A DNA stretch of 64,000 nucleotides, from NCBI GenBank assembly GCA_013399305.1, contig VXAI01000009.1, positions 1,154,324 to 1,218,323 of the forward strand, written 5' to 3'. Positions within the stretch are counted from its first letter, which is position 1, and each line of letters begins with the position of its first letter. The stretch is from Rostratula benghalensis (Eukaryota; Chordata; Aves; Charadriiformes; Rostratulidae). Made by a program: the position numbers and the translations under genes. Below the pieces are notes generated by a model. That model was given only the letters and a program-made list of their open reading frames with translations. It had not been told where the DNA came from and ran no database searches. This document shows, in pieces, positions 35,517 to 50,379 of this stretch.

Positions 35517-38500
35517 CAGGAAGCATCAGACTTTGCATGCTGGGAATGGAGTTTTCATCTTATTTTCTTATTTTCCTCTTGTGGGTGGATGGGAGATTTG
35601 CTACTAAGTTAATCACTTCATGATATTCAACACTAGTAATGGTTTTAATAAATCTTAGATATAGCTGCTTTAAATTATACAGAAAATATCAATCTGGAGA
35701 GAAAAGCTTATTTTTACAAAATATATTGGTATATGTAATTACCTATTAATTATATAGTTGAATTTCAGTATATTGGTGCTATGTTAGGGTGTTTGCATGC
35801 CTTACCCCATACACATTACATATTTTTAAAGAAATAATGTCTTTCTATAGCTGTGATAAAAGAGCAATTGAGAAGAAAATATACTACTGATACTTCTCTG
35901 TATCTGAACACAGTGGAAAATGACTGAAGTTCACTGACATCTGTTGTATTTTTGCTTAGACATGTGACTGTGTTCATAAAACCTGTAAAAAGCCTTTTAC
36001 TTTTTTTTGTTTGTTTGTTTGTTTTCCCCCATCTACTACTGTTGTCTTTCTGTAGCCATTCTTCAAGGTTTGTATCCTGTCCTGGATATCTTCTACACCT
36101 ATCCCATATGCTCATGACTTTCCAACATTGCCAGACAAAGTAAACTTCCTGGAAACATTGCATCCCATCATGGAAAGGTGCCCAGTAGCTACTGCAGTGC
36201 TTTTCTGGAAGCTGTTATTTGTGTATTTCTGTTGTTTGTGTGCATTCACTTAGAGCTCCTAATTGGACATGTCTGCTCTCTGCAAAATACGGTATCATTC
36301 GTGATGATTGCTTTGCTATCACACTTCAGAAAATGCATCTGCTGCTGCTAGCTGGGCACCAGTTGGGGCTCCTCTCTTCTGATTTCCAGTTGCTTTCAGA
36401 GAGCACCATGTTATTCTGTGCTATTTGTGCATGCTGTTAAAAAGTGGACATGACTGCTTTTACTCAGCTCTTCCCTTTATGTTCGCTCCATTGGCCCCAG
36501 GACACCTCACCAATGCTATATTTGCATTTTCAGCATTGAAGTTCTCTCATATTTCATCTGTGCAACATTTACCTGCCTTCTACTGAAGGTTGAGATTGCA
36601 TCAATATTCTTCCCTTCCTCATCCTTTCTTTTTAGCCCATTAATTTAACCCTCCATTTTCTTCACCGATGTCTAATACAGCAATCTTGAGGAATTAGTTT
36701 TACCACTGAGTAATCTTCAGACCAAGTTGTCCAACCAATTCTCACAGTATCAATGTGTATGTTTATCATCACTTTAACATTTGTCTATTGAAATTTGACT
36801 ACTGAAAATTAACTTTATTTATGCTTCAAAGTAACCTAGACTTTATGGCTTTTGGCGTTGAGTACTTTAGTTTTAAATGTTCCTTTGGCAATAGAGAATT
36901 GAATTTTGGGTGCACTGAAGTTTCAGGCCACTATATGAATATTGCTCTGGTGTCTACATTAAGAAAGAGGTGTTGAAGATCCATCATGCAAGAGCCACAG
37001 GGAAGGTGAAGGCTTGATAAAGCATCCTGTGGGGACAAGGTTGGGGTAGGTGTCCTGTCTATTCTAGCTTACTAAAGAGACTGAAAAAGTAACCTAAGTT
37101 AAAGCACTCACACAGTAAACATAAAATTCATCATAACAGGGTCTTTTCGTTTAGCTGGCAAAGTTTAATGAGGCCCGATTGTTAGAGAAAACCCAGTCTG
37201 AAGTCTGGTCTGACTCCTAACCAGTGAGAATAATTAGCAATTTTTACCACGACTCAGTGACAAACTCCTGGACTGTGAAATGCTTTAATGGGACTTTTAA
37301 ACAAAAATGTTCTAGTTTAATTATAGATGTTGGCCTTGTGTTGAGAATTGATTCCAGGGATCCTCATGCCTCATATTGTATTAGAGATGACACTACTTGC
37401 TCAGAACAAGTCCTTCTGAACATCTAAATTTACTACCCTGGTGAACTTCAGGTGCCAGAACAGCCTCTTTCATCAGTCCATATAAATTATCATCACTCTT
37501 GGGCTACTTTAATTTCAGCTCATCATGTAAGAGCCAAATCAATCAGTATCATAGAGGTGGTTTTGAATTGCACCAAGTATAGCTGGAAAGCTCATCAATG
37601 TTACCATTGCGTATGCCAGTTCACAGGGAACTGGCTTGTCTAGAAAGGTTGCTGAGTTTGGGGTAGATGCAGCTGGGAGGGTGGTGGTGGAGCTGAACAG
37701 CAGCCTGGGCTCCTCTCTGTTGCATGGCATAGGCTCACAGCCCACACTGCTAACGCTGGTGGGTACTGGCTCTCCTAGGTTCCTTGAGAAATCTGTGCCC
37801 AGCAGCACATGACACTCCCTAGGTCTCTGCTTCTAGCAGCATCAGCCTACCAGTTTGCATACATCCTGGGACAGCAATGCTACCAAAAGATCAGATCTCT
37901 ATCCCTCTCCCCAGAGCATTTTCCCCTCTGCTATGGCTTAGGGCAAATCATTCAGGCTGTCTTAGGTCTTCTTTTGGTCATTGTCCTGTCTCCTTCTGGC
38001 ACTGACTCTGCAGAAAATAGGAGCTACTAAGGACATCTTCAGACTAGGTTCCCAAGGGCACCTTGTAACAGCTGGGAAAAAGAGCTATAAAATCAGAAGG
38101 CTGAAAAAATACATGCATGACTCTCCCTGTTGCTTTTTCTTCCCCTTTCTCTCGCTTTCTCTCTCCACCCTCAGGCTATGCCTGCTATAGAATCAGGCCA
38201 GTAGCTGCTCCTAACAGCTTCACTTTGCATTTTTTGCTATTGTCACTGTACCAGCCAATCATGTAAAAAATGATATATTGACTTGGCAGGTGCTTCTGTT
38301 TTGAACATGATTAAATAACTTTTTATTGTCATCTTCAAAGCATTTTTATGGTCATTTACTGAGTGAAAGGGGCTCTGATTTTGTGAGCATCTGCCAGAAT
38401 ATGTTTGATCCTGTCATCATTTCTTCAGAAAATCACACGCCTGTAGCTAGAGTGCAAGATACGGTAAGTGCATGAATTGTCCATTGCACTCTGCACTTAC

Positions 38501-40085
38501 AACACTGCCTTCATTGTCAATGATAACAACAGCAGGGGAGAGATCTTGGGAGTTAAGCTACCTGCTGTTTTCTCCTTGATGTTTGAGCTCTTGGATGCTG
38601 TATGAATCTCAGAGATGCAGAGAGCAGCTTCTTTGTTGATGCCCTGTTTTATTGGTTATTTAAAGATGGTATGCTGTTTGTAATTAGAGCTGACTAGAAA
38701 GGAGGATTGCCATTTCACAGGAGATGCTGGGTGTTTTGTTGTGTGTCGGCATGGCAGTATTGCAGCACTAATGGAGGCCTGGCCTGAGCTCTGCTGCTGA
38801 TTGTGGAGCTGTTCTCCAGACCTCCACAGGGCACCCAATTTTAAGTTCACATCCTGTTCCCATATATTTAGCAGAATTCATCCCTCAAACCTCCCGATTT
38901 CACTGAATCAGAACTTTCTTACAGAAAACCAGTTAGAGCACTCTCTGTCAGCATTATCTATCTATGCAGCAGCCTTCATTGACCTTCATCTGGTCTTACA
39001 GTCCCCGTGCACATCAAAATAGAAGTACTTCTTGCTAGCTGAGTTAGGCTAGTAATATTGTGTGGATGAAGCAAAGAGAGTTACAAGTATCACAACTTTG
39101 TTTAAATTTAGCAGTAACCAGCTGGCCACATTCTGTAGGCAGCAGGAAGGGAGGATTCATAAGGAGGGAGGGATCTGACAGAAAATCAAGCAGAGGCTAT
39201 AAAAACATTTCTCAAAAATGGCAGCATAATGAAAAAGGGACGCCAAGCAAAGAGCTTACTGATCATCTGTGTCTCACTCTCATACTCCAGCTAGCTCAGC
39301 CGTCGGTTCGGAGGGGGCATGCAGGTGTTGGGAAGGATTGCTTCCCACACAGTATTTTCTGCAGGATCCTTTTCCACAGACAAAAGTTAATGGTACTTCA
39401 TTACCACCCCCTGAGGCACACTGTTAAACCGCATGGTGAAAAAGGCAAAAAGTTGAAGAGTATGAGAGTGTCAGTATTCTTGAGAACAACCAAAATGGGA
39501 CTGACAGTAGAGGCCTGACTCTCAGAGGAAACCTATGGACTAACTGGTTGCATCTTTCCCTCATTGCCATACTTCCGTGTCCCTCAGGACTGCTGCTTCT
39601 CAGCCATTGCTTTGCCCTCTCCGTTTCTTTCGATGCTGGCTGTGTCACAACTGCCCTCCTCACCTTTCCTCTCAGACATTACCTTCCCTCTCATAAAATT
39701 ATCTATAAAGAAAAGAAGTTCATATAAAATCAGTTCTCATGGAACAATTTGAAAGGCAGATTTGAAAGACAAAAGAGGCAGTAACAATAATGGCCTTTGA
39801 TATTGCAAACTAAACAGCTTCTCACATCAGAAAGACAAAACTGTTTTCAGGACTTCTTTCTTTTGATTGGGAAGGTCGAAGGAAGGAAACTGCAGGAGAT
39901 ATCTAACACTTCCATTAATATCTCTAATGAGGGAATATATCTGACTATATAAATATGTTTGTGCTTGGGAGTCTATGCTACTTTTTCAAGACTATGCCAC
40001 ACAAGTATTAAAAATCGGTAAGTCAGATCTCAAAACTCATAAGGCCAGTGTAAAAAGTTATGAGATTTAAAAAGAAAGGCATAAC

Positions 40086-40104
40086 TTTTTTTTTTTTTTT
40101 TTTT
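40086..40104 (+). repeat. Poly-T run
   Basis: Nineteen T in an AT-rich non-coding stretch. Confidence 0.8.
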
Positions 40105-42053
40105 AGCTCCCGGTTTCCTTTTGAAGAACAATTTTATTACTTTTTAAATGGCTTTGGATCTATTTTCTCTTTTCAAAAGAGCTCGTAAAGCTCAAAGAGA
40201 ACTACAATGACATGTGTTTGTAGATGGTGTCACTTCATCATTTGACTTCAAGAACTGGGCCACTGAAATAATTGCAGTCGCAGACCTGTGAAAATCATGA
40301 GAGTTGATGAATAATTTCTAAGGCAGGCCCACCCTGCTGTAAAATAATTTGTCCCTCGTGGTTACCTGTGGCAGAAAGGTCCCTTTGGTCCTTGCCCTAC
40401 CGTTAGAAACATGATGATCAGGGGCTGACCTAATTAATTTAATCACCTGGAATTGATATATATGTATTATATGTTCTCTCATTTTCATGTTTACACAACT
40501 CTAGTCCGTAGTCTTTGACTAATCAACTACCTTTATTTCTCATAACAACCTCTTGACAGTGTATACATGCCAAATTAGAAACAGAGCTTTTGAAACAATG
40601 ACCCTTCATCCATTCATTTTACTCCAAAGCCCAATTTAAGGGTATTGACCCTCTGAGTCATTTGGAACAGCCTCCATGAAGTTGCAGCTGACCATGCCAT
40701 AATTGGTTAAAGATCCACAGGGCTTCACTGTGAATCTTTCATAGGCCAAAAGCCACATGGTATTACTCAGACCCCCTAACACCTAGTACCCCAAGGACAC
40801 TCATACATTAGAACAAATATTAGACTTTGTGCATTAACAGCTTATGCCCTGCTGTAATAAAGAAGGAAATCAAGTTGAGAGAGAAAGCAAATATAAGCAA
40901 GCAAGAAGAAGAGAGCATGCCCATGGAAAGGGACAAAGCAAGAGTGCATTGTCATGGGATAGGTATATACACCTCTTGGGAGACTAGAGCCTCAAATGTG
41001 ACCACTGCAGGGACCGGTGATCTGCAGGCAAACTGGCTGAAGCAGCAGAAAAGATGTAGCCATTGACTACCTGATTTGGTGTGCTCTGTAATTGTGAGGC
41101 AGTGTCATAGCACTAGCAACCTTCAGACACCTTTCCTCAAACAGATCCTCTGCTGTGCTTCAGAGAAGGGCAGTTGGGACAGCACATCCACAACCCACCT
41201 CCTGGGGCTGGTTGGGAACCCAGTCTTCCCCCTCGTGAAAGCTGAAGGTGATGGAGAGATTCAACCTGGCCTCCTAGGGTATAGTGCCCCTGTGAGTGCT
41301 AGCTCACAGGATTATCCCAAACAGGTTTCTTCTTACTTTCCTGATCGCTTTTCTGATTGTCTTTGGCTATTTGTTCTGACTTTGTGAAGCCCCAGCAGAC
41401 TATATAGAGTAGGTCATTTGGAGGAAAAGTCTGACTCAGAGTATTTGCTGGGTCTTCTTTCTTAACCGCTAAATATTGTACAGAATGGAAACGTGGGGTT
41501 TTTTCCATCTTGCTAATCAGGAAAGAGGTAGATCTTAGCAATGAGACAATTATGAAAATCAGGAAGCAATTTAATTGTCTGAAAACAGCTTAATTAGAAA
41601 GAATATAATTTTCTTAAATGATAGTAATCATTTTCCTGGGGATTAAAGAATAGCAGATCTTAACTTCAAGGAAAATACCTTTTGCTATCAGAAGCCAAAT
41701 GATTGAAAGAATAACGGAAATAAATGTCTATCTTCCCCCAGGTTCTCTTAAGCATTATTCAAATGGGAACCTTTTCCCTTTTTTTGCTTACTATGTAGAT
41801 ATACCATCGTTATTTATCTAAAGCCCCTCAAGCAGTAGGGCCCACGTTGCAATAGGAACTGTCCAAATATATGGTGATCCACTGTCAGAGACTCCCTCAG
41901 AGGCCAAAAAAGGGAAAAACCAGTGACTGCTTAAAAATACCTAAACTTATCTGTTTTATTTTAATAGTAAACATTAGTTTTCAGGGGCAGAGGAGTGGAA
42001 GGGTATAGAAGATACCTGCATAGGGGTGAGGCGTGCATTGTAGGTACATTGTA

Positions 42054-42275
42054 GGCTGAACATTAGGAAAGAATTTTTCACAGAAAGAGTGGTCAGACAC
42101 TGGAATAGGCTGCCCAGAGAGATTGTTGAGTCCCCATCCCTGAATGTGTTTAAGAGTCATTTAGATGTGGTGTTGGGGGATATGGAGTAAGGCAGAACTC
42201 TGTAGAGTGGGGTTGATGGTTGGTCTTGATGATCCTAAGGGTCTTTTCCAACCTGAATAATTCTATGATTCTATA
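42054..42275 (+). mobile_element. CR1 LINE, short 3' copy
   Basis: It starts within the AACATTAGGAAAGAATTTTTCACAG segment of CR1 and runs to the ATTCTATGATTCTAT tail. It is strongly 5'-truncated and very similar to the copy at 9345-9918, so it is probably the same subfamily. It holds only the last codons of the ORF2 frame and the 3' UTR. Confidence 0.92.
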
Positions 42276-45200
42276 CATTAGTCATGGATGAAGTGTTGCT
42301 GGACACTTCACACTTCAGAAAGCTAGCCCTTGACACCATTAGGGCTGTACTTGGAAGGGTAAATACAGAGTCTAAAAACTCCTACATTGACCTATAGCAA
42401 GGCCTGTCTCATTCAGGGAAAAGCTTAAGCACCTGCTTAACTCTAATGTGAAGTTCATGCTGTGCCTCATGCTTATCCAGAGGCTGTTTCCTTGGGGAGA
42501 TAAAGAATAAGTGTTATATATGCAAATATATTTAAATACATTTGTATTTGCAAAGTCAAATCTTCAAAAACCAGGACATTACCAGAAATGAGGTAGTCTT
42601 ATTTACTCTGATATAGTCTTTAATCAACTGGTCACACTGAATTTCTCCTATGAGATCTCTGTCTCATTCAGCGCACAGCACAGCTGGAGTTCCTTTAAAA
42701 GGGAAATGCTCAATGTCTTTTATTTTTCCTGTTCTTCACATTATTTTTTCCAAGTTAAAACATGCACAGGTGACAAAAACCCTTTTCTATGGCCTGCCAA
42801 TAACACAATGGCAAGATTTCTGAACTAATCTATCAGCTTGGTTGCTGCTGGAAAGGCCATCCTATTCCCTTCTCTGTTCCCATCCCTGGCACCCCAGATG
42901 TAGGGCAGAATGTGAGTGGAAAAGGCAACCATAGGAATCAGTCCATATTCCCTTGAAAGATGGGTCTTTAAAGAATGCATTTGAATACTGCCACAGGAAA
43001 GTGGTACATTAAAGACTGAAAAATACTGATTCTACAGAAGGAATAGGGAAAAGGCAGCTGGGAAGCCCTGAATCTGAAAGAGACCTAGTGAACCAGAAAT
43101 TCAGTGGAAGCTGCAAGTGCAACTATGAAATAAAATAGCCTAGTGCAGTTCTTGATTTTGAAGAATTAGTTGGAAAACCAGAGAAAGAAAGTGATTTCTC
43201 CCCACCTCTAGCTCTGATGAGATCAGTCTGTTGGCCGTAACCATATTTTCAAAACACATTGCAGGAGAGCAATGCAAAAAAAAAAGGCACAGAGTAATTT
43301 AAGAAAAATGAAAATAAAAGGATAAACAACTTTGAAAAATATTTCTACTGGGTTTAACAGAAACAAGATCGAGAGAGCATTTCATTATAGCATAAAGGTC
43401 TCTTCCCGGAGACACACAGGATTATTATGCTGTTTATAATGTGAAGAGACATGGGATTTTATTGCTGAACATTCTGCGGTAAGAGGGGTGATCCACAGGA
43501 TCAGCCGTGCTTTTGTTTTCCTAGAGTCAAAGCCCTTGTCCATCTAGGGCAGAAAGGCATAACAGAAACGGAGGCTGAAAGTCAGACAAATCCAAACTTG
43601 GAGCAGAGCACACCTTTGGAAGTGTGAGGGTAATTAGCTAAGGCAATGACCTTTTAATGAAGTCTCAAGGCACCTCTGCAAGGCATGTTTAACTCATACT
43701 CACATGACTTAAGACAGGTCTTAACAGCAATATAAAATGACTGCTGATATACAGGATACTGCACAAGACGATTCATTGCTTTCTGATTTTATTCTTGTCC
43801 GTGTAAACCAGTACAGAAGCAAAGCCAGTGATGGGTCTGTGGGGCACAGCATGGCTTCGAGTCCTGTTTAGCAGGAGTAAGCGAGCAGGAAGGCTCTGAG
43901 GAGAACTGCAGAAAAGAGGATCTAACCCTGCTTTCCAAGGCAAATTCTACCTCAAGCATTGCATCTTAAATCTTAACCTTCCCACTCAGCCATTGTGATT
44001 GGAGAAGCTGTTGTTTTGGCTTGTATTTCTTCTTGTAAATCAGGTTCTTTTTCAGGCTGAGTAGCACCTTTCACCAGCAGCGCTCAGGCTGAGACTAAAC
44101 ATCCTACTTGTAGACTAAGTCACTACTTAATGCAAGAATGGCTGTGGCAGAATCTGGCTGCAGCACTGCTCTTGTGTTGAGGAGCACTTTAGTCACCATC
44201 AGCCCTTGTTTGTTTTCATCAGAGAATCACTTAGGGAGTCAAGAAGTTCTTCATGCAGGCATGTAAGATCTAGGAAAATATATTATGTAAAATGTGTCTT
44301 AAATTACATTGGAAGGAGTGTTTTTAGCCATGCAGGTACTTAACTGGTTATGTGAATGCTGCATTTTAGTGTTTATCTTCCATGACTTCTTCCTGCCTGG
44401 AGCAGCACACCAAGCTCAGTGGCACAGAGCATGAAAAGCTCCTCTGACACCCACTCAGCCTCATTGAATTCTTTTTGAGACACCAGTGCAAAAGCATTGC
44501 TTTGGTTTTTCAAACTGCAGTGGTGTGATTCCCACTTTTTTCTTTTTTTCATAGTACTTTTAACTCTTTAGCTCCTCTTCTGAAGTAGAGCAGTCTTTTT
44601 GTTGGTATTTTGGAATTCTTTGTGGAATATGGATTCCCAAGCACAACCACAAAGAGGATGCCTGTGCAGAAATTGAAGAAGCAGCACAGCTGGAGGAGAA
44701 GTGTAGTCCAAGTCTGGTTACCCATGCCTCAAATGGAATGTACCATCCCCAAACCCAGGTATCTCTCTAGGGAGTCAGTGCAGCTGCATTCTTAGCTCGC
44801 ACACAGGCTGAAAACCATGGTGGCAGCAGCTCTGCTAGTGGGGTGTACAGAAATGAAAAGGTATGATTGATTGACAGACAAAACAGATAGCCTGAGGGCA
44901 CCTCTGGAGATGTCAGACTTTCACAAATAACTTTGCAGAAGCAAATCCTGATCCTTTACACTCTGCTGGGTGTAGGAGACCCAGCCAAGGGTGGAGGAGA
45001 CCGGTGCTGACACCTCCAGATATGGAGGGTCCTAGCTCACAATCCATGGAAAAGAGCCGACAGTGATTTTTGCAGGGATTGAACTGTACAATCAGAGAAA
45101 GCAATTCCCACTGAACCATGGAGTTGAGCAGTCTATGAATCCAGCAAGAACAGCAAACTGCTGTTAATCTCCAGGAAGGTGAGTGGGAACACATGATTTC

Positions 45201-45349
45201 CAGAGAATTCATATTACATGAGCATGGAAACTGTACGCTGTGATGAGCATGGGTGGTGAAAGCAATGGCTATAGCTACAGAGCAATACTAGAAATGTCTT
45301 CCTGTGGGCATGAGTAACCTGTGAGGACACTTCTTTTTGCCTTGATGGA

Positions 45350-45380
45350 GGTAGGTTAGCACAGAAAAAGCTAACCTACC
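45350..45380. repeat. Perfect 11-bp inverted repeat (hairpin)
   Basis: GGTAGGTTAGC (45350-45360) and GCTAACCTACC (45370-45380) flank a 9-base A-rich loop. The stem does not extend further, so it is too short for a microRNA precursor. Function unknown. Confidence 0.7.
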
Positions 45381-48300
45381 CTTGCTAGAATATGATCCCA
45401 GATAAACAGAACATCTACACAAACCCAGAACAAAACAAAGACTTAAGAGAACACTGAAGTGAATTTCCAGCCTAGTCCATGAGGTATTGCTCAAACCACC
45501 CAGGGCAAATGTTTCTCCAGTTTGTGACCCTAAGAGAAAGTTGTGGCACATCAGCAGGTAGACAAGCTGTTGAGCCACTGTGCCACCTCAGGACCAGTAC
45601 CATCCAATGTTAGTATCAGTGGGTACATGTATTTGTAAGAGGAGCATTATTCCTAAACAGAAAATTGAATATGAGGCTACACAAACTTCTGAGATTTTGA
45701 TAGGGTGAGGTGAGAATCAGGAGAGATGCAGGAAAGCCAGCTACTGGGGAGTTGCTGAGCATAGCATGACACAGCTGGACCACTAGAGGTGGAAGCAGAA
45801 GTCATCAGCATGCCACCGACTACAATAGAGGTTGTACAAACCTGAATAAAGCAAATCATATTATAGGACTTTCCTCAGCAAACAAATGCTGGACAGGTGG
45901 CTATGGCCAGGCAAGGAAACACAAGAAAAATTTTCCCTAAGAAGGCTCAGCAATTTATTCTTCCAGGTATAAGAACAAACTTTATAAAGTGGATACAGTC
46001 TTTAAATGAGGAGATGGAAGCACAGTTGAGTGAAGCTAGAGGTTGGGTGAGTAAATATCTCATGAACCATCAACATGGAACAGTATTAAGTGTGCTAAGA
46101 TCGAAGTGAAAATCTTGATCAGGTAAAGCTGACAGCTTTAAAATCTCATAAAAGCCCAGTGTGATTCTGGGATGAGGCCAGAACAGACTGATTTGTTTGT
46201 AATTGCAGGTGGTCACAGGAGATGGTTACAAAACAGGGAGGATATCAAACAAGAAACTGGAAACATGTTGTAGCACTCAGACTGCTCATTTCACAGTAAA
46301 ATTAAAATTAATCAGGGCCAAATAAGAACTTCCCACTGTATCTGCCTTGAAATACTGATGAGCAGGGCTTAAGGGCAGCATTGGCCAAGGCTCTCACAGC
46401 CAAGTGAAAACCTTGAGAAAGACTCATCCCTGAAATAATGACCTGGTAAGGCATTCCCAGTTTCCAGACCTGTTTCTTAATTAAATTAGTTTCTAACTTA
46501 AACAGCCAAGATTATGCTGTTATTTTAAAATGAAAATGGGACGAGGAAAAACCAGTGGCAGGACCAGCATATTAGTAAGGGACGCCGAAGGGGCCAAGAT
46601 TTTGATTTTTGGAGACAATTAGGCAATTAAATGTAGGGCCTTTTAGCCCTTTGCAGTAGGCTGCTCTCCTTCCTTAGCAAGTGTTGACACCTCTGAAGAA
46701 GTCTGCAGGTTTCTCAGTCCACCTAAAGGTCCATCTTCTTAATCGTTGTCTTTCTTTTTCCAAGCTTTCATTTTCCTCCTTATTTTACTTCTTTATATTC
46801 CATCAAAAAGCACTCATGATTGTTGATACGGTGAGTTTGCTGCTGTTTGCTTCATTTTAAACAGACACTTTATTAAAAAACATTGAATGTGAGGTTTTGT
46901 TTGATTTTCTACTATGTGTGTTCTCCACACAGAGCATTAAGTATATATGTTTTCTCATAATTCTGATACAGTACCACCTGAAATCAATGGGAAAGTTCTC
47001 CTGATTTAACCATATTGACTGGACACTCTACAAACTCCGTAGTGTAAAATGATGAATATCCTGTGCATGTGATATGCAGACCTGCATCCAGAAATCAGAG
47101 ACACAATGCTAATTGTGGAAGATACTTCCCAAGAAAATGAATGCAAATTACACTTAACAAGCTAAATTATGAGCTCTATACACGGATTATTATGTTCTAC
47201 TGCAGTACAAAGGAAGTGATGTATTTTCCTGTGAATTAAAAAGTTATTATGCAAAAATCCCTCTGTATCTACCTAATCCCCTAGAGGGCAGTATGACCTA
47301 AAAATAAATTAAACTGAGCCAGACAATTAGGATTTTTCAAAGGCTGGTTATGCTAAGTAAGATTGCCTTTCCTCCTTCCTCTGACAAACTGGCACAAAGG
47401 TGTAAGAAACGTGGAGATACTTGTAGTTTCCAAATTACACGAGCAAATTAATACAATAAAATGAGCAGTATCATCCTATATTAATTTCTTTAGCTCACGT
47501 AATAAGTACATTTAATTTTGCAAACAGTTAAAGCTAAGTACATTGCATTTAAGTATCCTCTCAGCTGATTTCCTAAGAGAGGTTTCATGGTTTCTGTTTC
47601 AGATGGTCTCAGCTCTCTGGAATAGCCTTAAGATTTTGCTTATCTCTACTACTGCATGGAGTTTATCTGGAGGAATTAAATTAATTCGGGAACCCAAGTG
47701 GAGGGAGGTAGAGAGTAGTGGCTCATTGATCAGGCACTGCCAGGGCTTAGTACTCTAAGGTAGCCCAAATGCTCACCAAACAGCTAGGGCAGTCCAGTCC
47801 TCCAGGTGCTTTTGGAGTCTTCAGATATGAGAGAGGCGTGTGTTCCTACAGCGAAATGAGGAAGCCTCTGTCCCCTACTGCATAACTTTATATTATATTG
47901 CACATGAGGATCACAAAGCACCTTTACTTTGTAAACATGACTCTTCTGGTTTATGTTAGTGGAAGTAATGCAGGGCAGGTTTAAACCACCTAGTGGCTGT
48001 TTGTCTAACACGAGCACATCTCCCATTTGTGCTCACGTCCCCATTCCCTTCTAGAGCTCCACTTTCCTGTTTTGGGAAACTAAGGCCTGGCTTACTCAAT
48101 TGCCTGGGCAGAGAGAATACACACACTCACCCAAATGCAGACAGAGCATGTTTGGCACACACCCCTCACCTACCATTTCGTTTAAGAGCAGGGATGAAAA
48201 ACTCCAAATGGACATGAGTGTGTGAGCAGCCCCCTGCAAACATGGGTATCTTTCCAGGAGCTACAGCCTCTCTGTCCACATGGACACTGCTGGCTTTCTG

Positions 48301-48586
48301 TCCATGTATATGACTGAAAATAGGCTTTTGAGGGCTGCAAGCTATCTCCAGAGAAGATACTTCCGTTGGCCTCCTTCAAGAAATTTCAGAAACTGAAGCC
48401 AGAGGACTTGTAGCAGTCACTAACTTCTTGAGCAGCAGAATCTGTGCAGCTAACAGGCTCCATAGGAGTCATCGGGAACCCTTCAATGGAAGGCTTTTCC
48501 AGGTGGCTGAAAATAAGCCAGAAAAGGAAGGATATTAGTTCAGTATGATTTAATTTCAAATAAAAATGGTGGGAAAAGGGACAAAG

Positions 48587-48614
48587 AAGCATTCTAAAAG
48601 GAGCATTCTAAAAG
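48587..48614 (+). repeat. 14-bp tandem duplication
   Basis: AGCATTCTAAAAG occurs twice in a row with one base between copies. A small local duplication. Confidence 0.7.
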
Positions 48615-50379
48615 AAAAATGCCATGTAGGTGTGCACAATGTTAATGTTGGTGTCATTGCAGAAAGCATTTTTTATTTGTGCTGGTCCTAGACCCACTTA
48701 AAGATGATTATATGGATTCTTTGAACACCAAGAACAAAACACATATATCTGTGGATAACTGAATCAAAAAAGAAAATCCAGGGTTTGGTTGTAATCACCA
48801 AGAATAGGATAGGTTAACTCAGTATCTTCTAAACTACTTCACTCATTCCTCTAATGCAACAGAAAAATATGTTTTGAGACCAGTTATACTGCATACAGAA
48901 GCACTCTGACATAATAGATATTAGGTTCCTGGAATATTCTTTTCATGAGAAAAAAAACATTTCTGAAAAAGTAGCTGGCAGTTACATAAAAAATTACTTA
49001 CATTGCTAAGTGTGACTGCTGGATCTGATGACACGTTTTAGGTTAACTAGTTTACATTTCTTTTGAAGTGAATTTCCTAGCGACAATGTTTGCACTATTC
49101 ACCTGCCTCATCAAGGCCTGTTTAGAATACAGTGCTTAATACAGTTTTTAACCCATTATAAAGCCATGCACAGATAATTTAAAATGATCATAACAACTAA
49201 CAAACACGTAATCAAGGAGCTCTTAAAATGTATTAAAATTCAGGTCTCTCGCTATTAGCAAAACCGCTTCATTAGCATATTAAGACAATGTTCATTTGAT
49301 AATTAGCTTCTGTTTTCTTTGCATCCTGGCAGTTAAATCATCCCTGTGAAGCCAGAGGGGAAAAGTTTATGCTTCTACAAGGTGTCTTCGGTGAAGTCTA
49401 TGTTGCCTCCTTGCAATTTTTCATCAACTCCATATTTTCTTCTTCTTGCACTCTGTTTCTGAAATGTTGCATATTAAAGCTCACTTCCATGGTGAATGTT
49501 TAAGTTTTAGTGTTTAAATGTTTACAGCTCTCAGGGCTCAAAACAAGGAAAATGATGGGCTCCTTTTGTCCCTTGGACTTAAGTAATTCTGGTAACACAG
49601 GGCTCCAGGGAAAGAGCTTGGGAATTCCTTGTATACACTCTCCCACCCTCCGTGGCACACCTGTGCCCCATGTAGAGCTCAGAACCTGGCATAGAAGAAG
49701 AAAGAAAAGTGTCATAATCCACAGACTCAGACTAAAACCTTTCCCTAGTCACCAGTTATTCATTCCAAAGAGCTTTTTTCAAGGAAAAAAAAAATAGAAA
49801 GGGGGTGGGTGGGGGGTGACAACAACACAGGACAAGGCACAACACACAACTGTTATTTAAAAGGATTTTAAAATATTTCGGTCTCAAGAATTTGGTATTT
49901 GATTCCAGATTTTGTCTGACTCAAACGTCAGCTACATCAGCTGAGGCATCCGAGCTGCACATGCAATGTCTCATATGTGCAGTCTGTTCCCACTGCAGCA
50001 ATAGCCAACAGAAGTAGCTTATTTATAGTGAAGGAAGAAGACAGCATGGATTATTTATGTGAGACAGCTCCAGCTCACACCCTGGATGCAACCCCCACCC
50101 ACCATCATATCACCAGCCGTTTCCAGGGAAGGCTTCTCATCCTCTCTCTCAGACTTGTAAGAAATAAGGAGCCTGGCATTACCAAATACACAAATTAGAC
50201 CAAGTAGTTATAACTTTCTCTGATATATATATTTCATGTTAATTTGTCCTTAAAGCTGAATAGTAATTAACTATGTGTTCTGCTCTTTGAAACAGCAGAT
50301 ACTGGATGCTTCAAATATAAGTAATAGGGTGACAGAACTATCCAGAAAGATTTTGCAAGATGGAGCAGTGGGGTACTAA

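Larger units (their letters stand above)
31010..42053. other. Non-coding DNA downstream of NKX2-8
   Basis: The first 0.6 kb stays moderately GC-rich (31080-31560) and includes CCAATGGG and TTATTAATCGG motifs, plausible flanking regulatory DNA. Beyond 32 kb it is AT-rich with no exon recognised. A stretch at 40240-40390 has homeobox-like cores (AATAATTGCAG, GATGAATAATTTC). NKX2-1 is expected on this side, but no part of it is visible. Confidence 0.55.
42276..50379. other. Gene-poor intergenic DNA
   Basis: No exon, RNA gene or younger transposon is recognised. The segment 49190-49345 (CATTAGCATATTAAG, TGATAATTAGC) is rich in POU/homeobox-like cores and may be a conserved element. A short hairpin lies at 45350-45380. 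Confidence 0.55.

Noticed and set aside
32560..43506. The 14-mer CAGGATCAGCCGTG occurs at about 32560 and 43496
   Set aside because: Flanks are unrelated; one shared 14-mer in 64 kb is weak evidence of a repeat family.
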